Below, one piece after another: positions 1 to 12,612 of a stretch of 64,000 nt of DNA. Source of the DNA: Duganella zoogloeoides (GTDB lineage: Bacteria > Pseudomonadota > Gammaproteobacteria > Burkholderiales > Burkholderiaceae_D). Both the position numbers and the translations under genes were made by a program. How positions within the stretch are numbered: the stretch's first letter is position 1; every line of letters begins with the position of its first letter. Location of the stretch: positions 310,001 through 374,000 of the forward strand of contig NZ_CP140152.1 of the NCBI RefSeq assembly GCF_034479515.1. The letters are read 5' to 3'. The notes under the pieces are model-generated. The model made no database searches and was not told where the DNA came from. It saw only the letters and a program-made list of their open reading frames with translations.

Positions 1-593
<593 letters not shown>

Positions 594-603
594 GGAGCGG
601 CCG

Positions 604-1527
604 GTGACTCCCCACGCCACCCTGGAAGGCGCCGGCAAGCGGGCGCTGATCACCGGCAGCGCCGGGTTTACAGGCCGCTACGTGGCGCAGGAACTGCGCG
701 CGGCCGGCTACCAGGTGCACGGCATCGTTGCCCCCGGCAGTGCGGCCGGCATGGACGAGTTCAGCGTCGATCTGAACGACCGCGCCGGGCTGGCGGCCGT
801 GGTGCAGCAAGTGCAGCCCCACGTGGTGGTGCACCTGGCGGCCATTGCCTTTGTCGCTCATGGCGACGCCGAGCAGATCTACCGCGTCAACGTGGCCGGT
901 ACCCGCAACCTGCTCGAAGCGCTGGCCGGCCTGGCACAGCGGCCGGCGGCGGTGCTGCTGGCGTCGAGCGCCAACATTTACGGCAATACCGATGTCGGTG
1001 TGATCGGTGAAGACGTGCCGGCCGCACCGGCCAACGACTACGCGGTCAGCAAGCTGGCCATGGAATACATGGCGCGCCTGTGGGGCGACCGCCTGCCGCT
1101 GATCATCACGCGGCCGTTCAACTATACCGGCGTGGGCCAGGACGAGAACTTCCTGCTGCCCAAAATCGTCGCCCACTTCCGCCGTCGCGAGGCCCGCATC
1201 GAGCTGGGCAACCTGCACGTGTGGCGCGATTTTTCCGACGTGCGCATGGTGGCGAGCAGCTATCGCCGCCTACTGGCGGCGCCTGCCGCCGCTACCGCCG
1301 GCCGCGCTTTCAACATCTGCTCGGGCAATGCGCACTCGCTGGGCGAGGTGCTGGACCTGATGGCCGACATCGCCGGCTACCGCATCGACGTCCACGTCAA
1401 TCCGGCGTTTGTGCGCGCCAACGAAGTGGTGCGCCTGGTGGGCGATAATCGCCGCCTGGCCAGCGTGATCGGCCCCGTCGATCCGGTGCCGCTGGCCGAC
1501 ACCCTGCGGTGGATGGTCCAGGCGTGA
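604..1527 (+). CDS. rmd: GDP-4-dehydro-6-deoxy-D-mannose reductase (NAD-dependent epimerase/dehydratase family)
   Basis: Probably reduces the Gmd product to GDP-D-rhamnose in the cytoplasm. The 307-residue protein begins at a GTG preceded by AGGGAGCGG. It has an N-terminal Rossmann glycine motif (TGSAGFTGRY, about residues 17-26) and the SDR catalytic YAVSK near residue 147. ITRPFNYTGVGQ is typical of Rmd-like reductases. It is separated from gmd by only 10 bases and its stop overlaps the start of the next glycosyltransferase, so the genes are surely one operon. A GDP-fucose synthase or another 4-ketoreductase is possible, but Rmd is favoured by length and by the glycosyltransferase neighbours. 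Confidence 0.85.
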   Translation: MTPHATLEGAGKRALITGSAGFTGRYVAQELRAAGYQVHGIVAPGSAAGMDEFSVDLNDRAGLAAVVQQVQPHVVVHLAAIAFVAHGDAEQIYRVNVAGTRNLLEALAGLAQRPAAVLLASSANIYGNTDVGVIGEDVPAAPANDYAVSKLAMEYMARLWGDRLPLIITRPFNYTGVGQDENFLLPKIVAHFRRREARIELGNLHVWRDFSDVRMVASSYRRLLAAPAAATAGRAFNICSGNAHSLGEVLDLMADIAGYRIDVHVNPAFVRANEVVRLVGDNRRLASVIGPVDPVPLADTLRWMVQA

Positions 1528-2696
1528 CCGGCGCTGTAACGCCACTGCGGGTAGGCCTGTCCACCACCACGATCGAACCGGCGCTGACCGGCGGCCGGTT
1601 CGACGGCATCGGCGTCTTCACCCGCGCCTTGCTCGACCATTTGCCGGGCGCCGGCGTGGACGTGGTGCCGTTCAGCTTTGCGCCGCCCGGCGGCTTGCAG
1701 AAGCTGAGCGCGGGCCGCGCGCTGCCGCTATCGTTCCCGGTCGCCACGCTGGGCGACATGCTGCTGCCGTCCGGCGCCTATCTCGACGTGAGCCGCACCC
1801 TGACCAGTGATGGTGCCGCTCCGCTGGACCTGTTCCACGCCACCGACTACCGCATCGTGCGCATGGACTGCCCGGTGGTGGCAACCCTGCACGACGCGCT
1901 GCCGATCTCGCACCCGCAGTGGTGCAATCCCAAGTGGCGGCGTTTGAAAAACTGGCTGCAGATCCGCGCCGCGCGCAAGGCGCAGCACGTGATCGCGTCG
2001 TCGCACTATTCGGTGCGCGAACTGGTGGAATTCTTCGGCATCGACGAGCGCAAGATCAGCGTGCTCTATCACGGCGTGCGCGCCGAATGGTTCGATGCGC
2101 CGGCGCCGGAGGCGCGCGACGCCACCCTGGCGCAGTATGGTCTGCAGGCCGGCTACTACCTGTTTGTGGGCACCCTGCAGCCGCGCAAGAACGTCGAGCG
2201 CCTGCTGGACGCCTACCTATCGCTGCCGCCGGTGCTGCGCGCGGCGCGCCAGCTGGTGATCGTCGGTGCGCCGGGCTGGCGCAGCGCCGAACTGATACAG
2301 CGATTGAAGGCGGCGCGCGAACGCGGCGAAAACGTCGTCTGGCTCGGCAGCCTGACCGACAACCACCAGCTGCGCCACCTGTACGCGGGCGCCGGTGCGT
2401 TCGTATTCCCGTCGCTGCACGAGGGCTTCGGCCTGCCGCTACTCGAAGCGTTTGCCAGCGGCGTGCCGGTGGCCTGCGCGCACGCCACGTCGCTGCCCGA
2501 GGTGGCGCAGGGTGCGGCGCTGGAATTCGATCCGTTGTCGGTGGGCGAGATTGCCGCCGCCATGACCACGCTGGCGCGTGATGACAGTACGCGGGCGCGG
2601 CTGATCGCTGCCGGCCGTATCCGCGCGCTGGAGATGACGTGGGACGAGGCGGCGCGCCGCACCGCCGACGTCTATCGGCAAGTGCTGGCAGCGTGA
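1524..2696 (+). CDS. Glycosyltransferase family 4 (GT-B), probable rhamnosyl- or mannosyltransferase
   Basis: A retaining GT-B glycosyltransferase of about 390 residues that likely adds the GDP-sugar made by Gmd/Rmd to a growing surface polysaccharide on the cytoplasmic side of the membrane. The C-terminal half has the GT4 nucleotide-sugar motif HEGFGLPLLEAFASGVPV (about residues 300-317) and FVGTLQPRKNVERLL. I chose the GTG at 1524, whose bases overlap the rmd stop codon; a GTG at 1509 in the same frame would add five residues inside rmd. The context resembles the WbpX/Y/Z genes of A-band D-rhamnan assembly, but acceptor and linkage cannot be read from sequence. Confidence 0.85.
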   Translation: MTGAVTPLRVGLSTTTIEPALTGGRFDGIGVFTRALLDHLPGAGVDVVPFSFAPPGGLQKLSAGRALPLSFPVATLGDMLLPSGAYLDVSRTLTSDGAAPLDLFHATDYRIVRMDCPVVATLHDALPISHPQWCNPKWRRLKNWLQIRAARKAQHVIASSHYSVRELVEFFGIDERKISVLYHGVRAEWFDAPAPEARDATLAQYGLQAGYYLFVGTLQPRKNVERLLDAYLSLPPVLRAARQLVIVGAPGWRSAELIQRLKAARERGENVVWLGSLTDNHQLRHLYAGAGAFVFPSLHEGFGLPLLEAFASGVPVACAHATSLPEVAQGAALEFDPLSVGEIAAAMTTLARDDSTRARLIAAGRIRALEMTWDEAARRTADVYRQVLAA

Positions 2697-2707
2697 GGAG
2701 GCCGGCC

Positions 2708-3829
2708 ATGCGCGTCCTGCACTTCTACAAAACCTATTATCCCGACTCGTGGGGCGGGGTGGAGCAGGCCATCCGCCAGATGTGCGTGGGTACTGGCCGC
2801 CTCGGCGTGGACAACACCGTGCTCACGCTTGGCCGCCACCCGGGACCGGCACGCATGGACTTCGAAGGCCACGTGGTGCACCGCGCGCGGCAAAACTTCG
2901 AGATCGCGTCCACCGGCTTTTCGGTCGGCGCCATCGGCCAGCTGGCGCAGCTGGCGCGCCAGGCCGACGTCGTGCATTACCACTTTCCGTGGCCGTTCAT
3001 GGACCTGGCGCACTTCATGGCGCGGGTGGACAAGCCCAGCGTGGTCACGTACCACTCCGACATCGTGCGCCAGAAAAATCTGCTGCGCCTGTACGCGCCG
3101 CTCAAGCGCCGCTTCCTGCGCAGCGTCGATGCGATCGTCGCGACTTCTCCCAATTACCTGGCCTCGTCGCCGGTGCTGCAACAGTTCGCCGACAAGACCC
3201 GCGTGATCACTTTTGGCCTCGACAAGGCCGGCTACCGCCAGCCGCCGGCGGCAGTGACCGACAAGTGGCGCGCGCGCTTCGGCGAACGCTTTTTCCTGTT
3301 CGTGGGCGTGCTGCGCTACTACAAGGGCTTGCACATCCTGCTCGACGCGCTGGCCCATCCTGAAAATTCTCGCTATCCGGTGGTGATCGTCGGCGCCGGA
3401 CCGATCGAGCAGGAACTCAGGCAGCACGCCGCGCGCCTCGGACTTCAGCACGTGCATTTCGTCGGTGCGGTGGACGAGGACGACAAGATCGCGCTGCTGC
3501 AGGCGTGCTACGCGATGGTGTTCCCGTCGCACCTGCGCTCGGAGGCGTTCGGCATCTCGCTGCTGGAAGGCGCCATGTTCGGCAAGCCGATGATCTCGAG
3601 CGAGATCGGCACCGGCACCACCTACATCAATATCGACCACGAGACCGGGCTGGTTGTGCCGCCCGACGATGCGCCAGCCCTGGGCGCGGCCATGCGCGCA
3701 CTGTGGGACGACCCGGCCCTCGCCGCCGACATGGGCCGGCGCGCCGAGGCGCGCTACCGCGAGCTGTTCACGGCCGAACGCATGGCGCTGAACTACCACG
3801 CGCTTTACAAAGAGCTGGCCACCATTTGA
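2708..3829 (+). CDS. Glycosyltransferase family 4, WbpZ-like
   Basis: A second GT-B glycosyltransferase, 373 residues, in the same operon. The N-terminus MRVLHFYKTYYPDSWGG is characteristic of GT4 enzymes such as WbpZ, and the C-terminal donor-site region includes SEAFGISLLEGAMFGKPMIS (about residues 280-300). The ATG at 2708 follows GAGGAGG and lies 11 bases after the previous stop; an upstream in-frame extension lies wholly inside the preceding gene and is rejected. It probably adds an early sugar to a lipid-linked glycan, by analogy with the D-rhamnan pathway. The operon seems to end here: the next gene is over 200 bases away and of another class. Confidence 0.85.
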   Translation: MRVLHFYKTYYPDSWGGVEQAIRQMCVGTGRLGVDNTVLTLGRHPGPARMDFEGHVVHRARQNFEIASTGFSVGAIGQLAQLARQADVVHYHFPWPFMDLAHFMARVDKPSVVTYHSDIVRQKNLLRLYAPLKRRFLRSVDAIVATSPNYLASSPVLQQFADKTRVITFGLDKAGYRQPPAAVTDKWRARFGERFFLFVGVLRYYKGLHILLDALAHPENSRYPVVIVGAGPIEQELRQHAARLGLQHVHFVGAVDEDDKIALLQACYAMVFPSHLRSEAFGISLLEGAMFGKPMISSEIGTGTTYINIDHETGLVVPPDDAPALGAAMRALWDDPALAADMGRRAEARYRELFTAERMALNYHALYKELATI

Positions 3830-3985
3830 TCTGGCGCAAATCTTTTTATAGGGCAACGCCCTATCATTGCATCCGAACTCTGCGCCCTGACGACGGTCCT
3901 CACCATTGACGCCACCAAGATGGCGCCACCTGCTGTGCGACGCAACGACGGCGTCCCGGCGGGGGTTCACCCCCCCAGCGTTTGC

Positions 3986-4009
3986 GGTTAATTTGGTTAA
4001 CGCGGTTAA
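3986..4009 (+). promoter_or_regulatory. Three GGTTAA direct repeats upstream of a response-regulator gene
   Basis: GGTTAA occurs at 3986, 3995 and 4004, exactly nine bases apart, ending 31 bases before the GTG start of the OmpR-type regulator. The last copy runs into TTAAAATA, which could serve as a -10. Direct repeats are the usual binding pattern of OmpR-family regulators, so autoregulation is plausible but not shown. Just upstream sits a G5/C5 hairpin (3961-3974). Confidence 0.5.
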
Positions 4010-4040
4010 AATACGCCATCACCCCCTGATGGAGAAACGC

Positions 4041-4757
4041 GTGCGCTGCCTGGTCATCGAAGATGAAGCCGAAACCTCGAACTACATCTGCAAGGGCTTG
4101 CGCGAAGCGGGCTACCTGGTCACGGCCTGCGCCACCGGCCCGGACGGACTCGATTACGCCATCGCCGAGGAATGGGACATCATCATCCTCGACCGCATGC
4201 TGCCGGGCCGTATCGACGGCCTGTCCATCGTCGACAAGCTGCGCGCGCTGGGCAAGCACACGCCGGTCATCATCGTCAGCGCCCTGTCCACCATCGACGC
4301 CCGCGTGACGGGCCTGCGCGGCGGCGCCGACGATTATTTACCGAAACCGTTCGCATTTTCCGAACTGCTGGCGCGGGTGGAAGCGCTGCTGCGGCGCAGT
4401 GCGCCCGGCGCCGACAGCACCCAGCTGCAAGTGGCAGACCTCAAGCTCGACCTGCGCACCATGCGCGTCACGCGTGGCGCCAAGGTGATCACGCTGCAAC
4501 CGCGCGAGTACCGGCTGCTCGAGTACCTGATGCGCAACGAGAACCAGGTGGTTACCCGCACCATGCTGCTCGAATCGGTGTGGGACTACCACTTCGACCC
4601 GCAGACCAATGTCATCGACGTCCAGATCAGCCGCTTGCGCGCCAAGGTGGACAAGGATTTCCCGGTGATGCTGATCCACACCCTGCGCGGCGTGGGCTAC
4701 CGCATGGGCGCCACCGCGCCCGGCGACAGCGACGGCGGGGAGCGCGCGCTTGGCTGA
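4041..4757 (+). CDS. OmpR/PhoB-family response regulator
   Basis: Cytoplasmic transcription factor phosphorylated by the kinase encoded next to it. The receiver domain (residues 1-115) has the acidic pair E7/D8, phospho-acceptor D51 in ILDRMLPG, and K102 in DDYLPKPF. The C-terminal winged helix (about 130-225) ends with HTLRGVGYRMG. I chose the GTG at 4041 because GGAG lies seven bases before it; an ATG at 4029 would place that ribosome site inside the gene. The 3' end overlaps the kinase start by eight bases, indicating translational coupling. It is close to copper-type and QseB-type regulators but cannot be assigned a stimulus. Confidence 0.92.
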   Translation: MRCLVIEDEAETSNYICKGLREAGYLVTACATGPDGLDYAIAEEWDIIILDRMLPGRIDGLSIVDKLRALGKHTPVIIVSALSTIDARVTGLRGGADDYLPKPFAFSELLARVEALLRRSAPGADSTQLQVADLKLDLRTMRVTRGAKVITLQPREYRLLEYLMRNENQVVTRTMLLESVWDYHFDPQTNVIDVQISRLRAKVDKDFPVMLIHTLRGVGYRMGATAPGDSDGGERALG

Positions 4758-6159
4758 CTGGCTGCGCCAGCCCAATCGGTTATGGGGCGCGTCGATCGCC
4801 GCCAAGCTGGTGCTGGGCTACGGCCTGCTGGGCACCATCTCGATCGCGGTGGTGTCGGTGGTGTTTTATACCGGCACCATCGGCGTGCTCGATCAGAACC
4901 TCGATGGAAAAATCGTCGCCCAGGCGCAGCGCCTGCTGCACCGCGCTAACGCCGATGGCCATGCGCACCTGATCGAAGAAGTGCGGCGCCTGCTGGCCGA
5001 TGGTATCGACAGCGACCGCGAGATCTTCCAGCTGCTCGACAGCGAGGGCAATACCCTGGCCGGCAATCTCGGTTCGTGGCCGCAGGCCGAGGGCGAAACC
5101 GAGGCCAGCACCCTCCCGCAAATGCTCAGCGCCGACGTCGTGCGCGAGGGCCACCTGAAGCCGGCGCGCCTGTACCTGCGCCCGCTCGATGGCGGCGGCA
5201 TGCTGATCGTCGGCCGCGACCTGAGCGAGCAGGAAGCCGTGCGCGAGTTGATCTGGGATGCGCTGCTGGCCGGCGCTGGCGTGTCGCTGCTGCTGACGGT
5301 GGCCGGCGCCTGGCTGTTTCGCCGCACCATCGAGAACAAGCTGGGCGAGATACGCGGCACTGCCGCCCGCATCGAGGCCGGCGATTTGAGCCACCGTATC
5401 GCGATCAGCGGCGACGACGAATTCGCGCGCCTGAACCGCGACATCAACCGCATGCTCGACCGCATCGAGCTGCTGATGGAAGGCATCCGGCACGTCTCCA
5501 ACGCCATCGCCCACGACCTGCGCACGCCGCTCTCGCGCATTCGCGGCCGGCTCGACGACGCGCTGCGCCGCGAGGCCAGCGTGGAGCGGCTGGCAGGCGC
5601 CTCGCACGACGCCATCGACGATATCGACGACCTGATACGCCTGTTCGAGCGCCTGCTGCAAATTGCCGAGGTGGAGTCGGGCATGCGCACCAGCATGTTC
5701 GAGCGGCTGGACCTGGGCCGCGTGGTGGCCGACATCGGCGAGATGTACGAGGCCAGCGCGGAAGACGACAACATTACCCTGAGCGTGGACGCGCCGGAGT
5801 CGCTGTACGTGGACGGCGACCGCAATCTGCTTGCCAGCGCGATTGCCAGCCTGCTGGAAAACGCCATCAAGTACGCTGGGCCGGGATCGGCGGTGCGCAT
5901 CCGCGCCGGCCTGCACCACGGCATGGCGGCAATCGCGGTCAGCGACAATGGTCCCGGCATCCCGGCGCAGGAGCTGGACAAGGTGACGCAGCGCTTCTAC
6001 CGGCTCGACAAGAGCCGCCACTTGCCTGGCAACGGCCTGGGACTGTCGATCGTCGCTGCCACCGCCACCGCGCACGGCGGCCGGCTGGCGCTGGAAGACA
6101 ATGCGCCGGGACTGGTGGCGCGGCTGGTGCTGCCGCTGGCCGGTTCCCAGCTATCCTGA
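4750..6159 (+). CDS. Sensor histidine kinase, HAMP type
   Basis: Inner-membrane kinase partner of the preceding regulator, 469 residues. An N-terminal membrane segment (about 17-40), a periplasmic sensor of about 125 residues, a second membrane helix (about 170-192), HAMP, HisKA with H255 in AIAHDLRTPLSR, and a HATPase domain with DNGPGIP and GNGLGLSIV. The start is a TTG; it is preferred because GGGGAG lies seven bases before it and no in-frame ATG precedes the first membrane helix. The gene overlaps the regulator by eight bases. The sensor domain has no motif I recognise. The next gene on this strand is an oxoamine synthase, 75 bases on. Confidence 0.92.
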   Translation: MADWLRQPNRLWGASIAAKLVLGYGLLGTISIAVVSVVFYTGTIGVLDQNLDGKIVAQAQRLLHRANADGHAHLIEEVRRLLADGIDSDREIFQLLDSEGNTLAGNLGSWPQAEGETEASTLPQMLSADVVREGHLKPARLYLRPLDGGGMLIVGRDLSEQEAVRELIWDALLAGAGVSLLLTVAGAWLFRRTIENKLGEIRGTAARIEAGDLSHRIAISGDDEFARLNRDINRMLDRIELLMEGIRHVSNAIAHDLRTPLSRIRGRLDDALRREASVERLAGASHDAIDDIDDLIRLFERLLQIAEVESGMRTSMFERLDLGRVVADIGEMYEASAEDDNITLSVDAPESLYVDGDRNLLASAIASLLENAIKYAGPGSAVRIRAGLHHGMAAIAVSDNGPGIPAQELDKVTQRFYRLDKSRHLPGNGLGLSIVAATATAHGGRLALEDNAPGLVARLVLPLAGSQLS

Positions 6160-6199
6160 TTGTAATGTGACCGCAAGCTTGCGGAGAGTCGCCCGGTTC

Positions 6200-6226
6200 T
6201 ATGATGGTTTCACGCTCACTGAAACC
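6200..6226 (+). promoter_or_regulatory. Putative -10 and GGTTTCA-N7-TGAAACC inverted repeat before the oxoamine synthase
   Basis: TATGAT (6200-6205) is a good -10 candidate, immediately followed by GGTTTCA (6206-6212) and its exact inverse TGAAACC (6220-6226). The repeat would overlap the transcription start and ends eight bases before the ATG. There is no Shine-Dalgarno sequence here. It looks like an operator or a leader hairpin hiding the start; a 14-bp palindrome CCGCAAGCTTGCGG lies just upstream at 6171-6184. Confidence 0.45.
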
Positions 6227-6234
6227 CTCCGACC

Positions 6235-7455
6235 ATGCATGATCTGACCGATATCGCCCACTGGCTGCAGCACCATCCGGTGCACCACGACTCCGCCGTC
6301 CACACCACGCTGCCCGATCCCACGTTTATCAGCGGCGGGCAGGAAGTGGTGTCCTTCAGCACCAACAACTACCTGGCGCTGGCCAACCACCCGCGGCTGG
6401 TGGCGGCGGCCAAGCGGGGCCTCGATCGCTACGGCGTGGGCAACTGCGAGTCGCGCCTGCTGGGCGGCGACCTGGAGGTGTACCGCGAGCTCGAAGCACG
6501 CCTGGGCGCCCTCAAGCACAAGAGCGACGCGGTGCTGTTCGTCACCGGCTACATGACCAATATCGGCGTGCTGTCGTCGATCGTCAAGGCGGCCACGCTG
6601 GCGCGCCTGCACGGCTTCCGCGCCAAGAAGCGCCACAAGTACGCGTACTACTCGGACGAGTACAACCACATCAGCATCCGCGAAGGGATCCAGATGTCGG
6701 GCGCGCTGCGTTACAACTACCGCCACTGCGACATGAACCATCTCGAATCGCTGCTGCAGGCGGGCGCGCAGGAAGGCACCACGCCGATCATCGTCAGCGA
6801 CGGCGTGTTCAGCATGGAAGGCACGATTGCGCCGCTGCCCGACCTGGTGGCGCTGGCCGAACGCTTCGGCGCGCTGCTGTACATCGACGACGCCCACGCC
6901 ACCGGCATCCTCGGCGCCAACGGCGGCGGCACCTCGGAGCACTTCGGCTGCTACAGCCAGAACATCATGCAGATGGGGACCCTGAGCAAGGCGCTCGGTT
7001 CGATCGGCGGCTTCGTGGCGGTGGAGCGTGACGTGGCCGACGTGATCCGCCTGACCAGCTCCGCCTACGGCTTCACCTGCCCGCCACCGCCGGACCAGGC
7101 GGCGGCGCTGCTGGCCGCACTCGATCTGCTGGAAGAGGAACCGGAGCGGCGCCAGCGCCTGTGGGACAACCAGCGCTACTTCATCGAGCAGATGGCGCCG
7201 CTGGGCTACACCATCATCTCGACCGCCACGCCGATCCTGCCGGTGCTGATCGGCGACGCCGAAACCTGCCAGCGCTACGCCATCGAGTTGCGGCGCGAAG
7301 GCATCCACGTCGATGCGATCCAGTTCCCGGCCGCGCCGGTGGGACAGGCGCGGTTGCGGTTCATGATGAACGCCGGCCACACCTTCCGCCAGATCGACCA
7401 CGTCGTTGCCGTGATGGCGCGCCTGGCCGGGCGCCAGGTGCGGCTCGTGGCCTAA
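6235..7455 (+). CDS. PLP-dependent alpha-oxoamine synthase; candidate ketone-autoinducer synthase (CqsA/LqsA/JqsA type)
   Basis: A 406-residue fold-type-I aminotransferase-like enzyme that should condense an amino acid (or aminoacyl derivative) with an acyl-CoA. Visible features: STNNYLALANHP near residue 42, the cofactor loop YIDDAHATGILG near 220, and the PLP lysine K252 in MGTLSKALGS. Relatives include 2-amino-3-ketobutyrate CoA ligase, serine palmitoyltransferase, BioF and the autoinducer synthases CqsA and LqsA. A basic stretch at about 125-140 (HGFRAKKRHKYAYYSDE) replaces the short loop of Kbl/BioF. It has no biotin, heme, threonine or sphingolipid genes beside it, but is flanked by a kinase/regulator pair and an HD-GYP phosphorelay, which fits a signal synthase. 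The substrate is inferred only. Confidence 0.7.
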   Translation: MHDLTDIAHWLQHHPVHHDSAVHTTLPDPTFISGGQEVVSFSTNNYLALANHPRLVAAAKRGLDRYGVGNCESRLLGGDLEVYRELEARLGALKHKSDAVLFVTGYMTNIGVLSSIVKAATLARLHGFRAKKRHKYAYYSDEYNHISIREGIQMSGALRYNYRHCDMNHLESLLQAGAQEGTTPIIVSDGVFSMEGTIAPLPDLVALAERFGALLYIDDAHATGILGANGGGTSEHFGCYSQNIMQMGTLSKALGSIGGFVAVERDVADVIRLTSSAYGFTCPPPPDQAAALLAALDLLEEEPERRQRLWDNQRYFIEQMAPLGYTIISTATPILPVLIGDAETCQRYAIELRREGIHVDAIQFPAAPVGQARLRFMMNAGHTFRQIDHVVAVMARLAGRQVRLVA

Positions 7456-8449
7456 GAATGCTCTGCCCAGCGCTGCTTGATCTCAAGCAGCGCGGGCATC
7501 TGTTCAATAAAGAGATCGACCAGCCTTGGCTCGAAGTGCTTGCCGCGCTGCTGCTGCAGATATTCCACCGCCTGTTCCACGGGCCACGCCTGCTTGTAGG
7601 GCCGCGCCGACGTCAGCGCGTCGAACACGTCGGCGATTGCCACGATCCTTCCCACCAGCGCAATTTCCTCCCCCTTCAAACCATTTGGATAACCGCTGCC
7701 GTCCCATTTTTCGTGGTGCGTGACCGCCAGCAGGTGCGCCATGGCCAGCATGCCGCTCTCGTGGCGGCCGATGATGTCGCCGCCGATCGAGGCGTGCGAC
7801 TGCATCACCTTCCATTCTTCGGCGTCGAGCGGCCCCGGTTTTTGCAGGATGCTGTCGGGGATGCCGATCTTGCCCACGTCGTGCATGGGCGCTGCGTGCA
7901 GCAGGTCGTCCGCTTCTTCTTCGCTCATGCCAAGGGCCAGGCCCAGGGTGCGCGCGTAGTGGCTCATGCGGATCACGTGCAGGCCGGTCTCGTTGTCCTT
8001 GTACTCGGCGGCCAGGCCCAGGCGCTGGACGATTTCCAGGCGCGTGCGTTTGAGTTCGTCCGCACGCACCAGCGACAGGTGGGTGCGGACGCGGGCGCGC
8101 ACGATGGGCGGGCTGACCGGCTTGGTGATGTAATCCACGGCGCCGGTTTCGAAGCCCACCACTTCGTCGGTGGCGTCACCGAGGGCGGTGACGAAAATCA
8201 CCGGGATGTCGTGGGTGGCCGGATCACGCTTGAGCAGGCGGCAGGTCTCGTAGCCGGTCATCCCCGGCATCATCACGTCAAGCAAAATCAGTTGCGGCGA
8301 CTCCTGCACCGCCAGTTCCAGCGCGCGCTGGCCGTCCTTGGCAAACAGCAGCCGGTACTGGTCTTGCAGGATGTGGCGCAGCAATTGCAGGTTGCTCGCT
8401 TCATCGTCCACCGCCAGAATCAGCGGCAATTTTTTTTCACTCAAAGGCA

Positions 8450-8450
<1 letters not shown>
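7452..8450 (-). CDS. Response regulator with HD-GYP output (probable c-di-GMP phosphodiesterase)
   Basis: A 332-residue two-domain protein. The receiver (residues 8-125) has D15/D16, phospho-acceptor D58 in LLDVMMPG, and a lysine in YITKPVSPP. The HD-GYP domain (about 145-325) retains the HD pair in HDVGKIGIPD and the diagnostic HHEKWDGSGYPNGL, so it should hydrolyse c-di-GMP. Its ATG overlaps the stop of the upstream hybrid kinase by one base (TGATG), so the two are translated together and the kinase is its likely phosphodonor. At its 3' end it converges on the oxoamine synthase with overlapping stop codons (7452-7455). Confidence 0.93.
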
Positions 8451-11935
<3,485 letters not shown>

Positions 11936-12069
11936 ATGATAGTAGGTTGTGCGCCGATCTGGAGCAGAAACCTTATCACAAAAGGGCCGCTGCAAGACCT
12001 CCCGAGTGTTGCGCGGCGGCTCTGAATCTGGTGCTGAGACTACGCAATTGCTACTCGATGAGTAGCCAG

Positions 12070-12516
12070 TCAGTAGTCGAATTTCTTGCTTTTGGCGCCC
12101 CGTTTGGCAGCCAGTTCCAGCGCCCGCGCCTTTTCCTGCTCGGCCCGCCGCTGGCGTGCTTCGGCTGCCGCCTGCTGGCGGCGCGCATTGTGCTGGGCGA
12201 TGCGCTGCTGGGTATGCATGCCGCGCTTGCTGTTTTCCAGCAGCGCCATTTTCTGGCGCATGGCCAGCGCCCAGATCATGAAGATGAGTATTAGCGCCAG
12301 CAGGTAGCACAGCTGCCACACGCCATAGTTCTGGCTGATAATGGGGAACAGCGGTGCGGCGCGTTCCAGCCACCCTTGTCCGAGTATGCCCAGCACCCCG
12401 GCAAACACGCCCAGCAACACGGTCTTGGTGATCATCCAGCGGGTTGCCTTGACGCGCTGTTCCCAGAATTGCAGGGGATCGGCATGCAGGGCGGGGTCGA
12501 AACTGTCGGTGCTCAT
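12070..12516 (-). CDS. Hypothetical two-helix membrane protein
   Basis: A 148-residue protein of no family I recognise. Two hydrophobic segments (about residues 29-48 and 66-86) suggest a membrane hairpin. The C-terminal 55 residues are highly charged and rich in Gln, Ala, Arg and Lys (AEARQRRAEQEKARALELAA), probably a cytoplasmic coiled coil, ending with a Lys-rich tail. It lies 134 bases upstream of the MHYT kinase on the same strand and is divergent from the BNR_4 gene. No function can be assigned. Confidence 0.75.
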   Translation of the reverse strand: MSTDSFDPALHADPLQFWEQRVKATRWMITKTVLLGVFAGVLGILGQGWLERAAPLFPIISQNYGVWQLCYLLALILIFMIWALAMRQKMALLENSKRGMHTQQRIAQHNARRQQAAAEARQRRAEQEKARALELAAKRGAKSKKFDY

Positions 12517-12612
12517 GGGGTTGGGAAAGTGGGCGGCGTGGTCGGATACGCAGGTTGGATATTATGGCATATTTCCCGTGCAGAAATAAGAGTATCAGAG
12601 GAGACATGTTGC

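Noticed and set aside
3848..3864. ATAGGGC-N3-GCCCTAT hairpin after the glycosyltransferase operon
   Set aside because: The T run lies before the stem on the plus strand, so it is not a canonical terminator. It may still be a weak structure.
11936..12607. Extension of the MHYT kinase by 224 N-terminal residues
   Set aside because: The added part is not protein-like and overlaps the two-helix membrane protein gene; ATG 11935 starts the first sensor helix.
12376..12612. Upstream extension of the BNR_4 protein
   Set aside because: It would bury the signal peptide and the GAGGAG site; ATG 12613 fits both.
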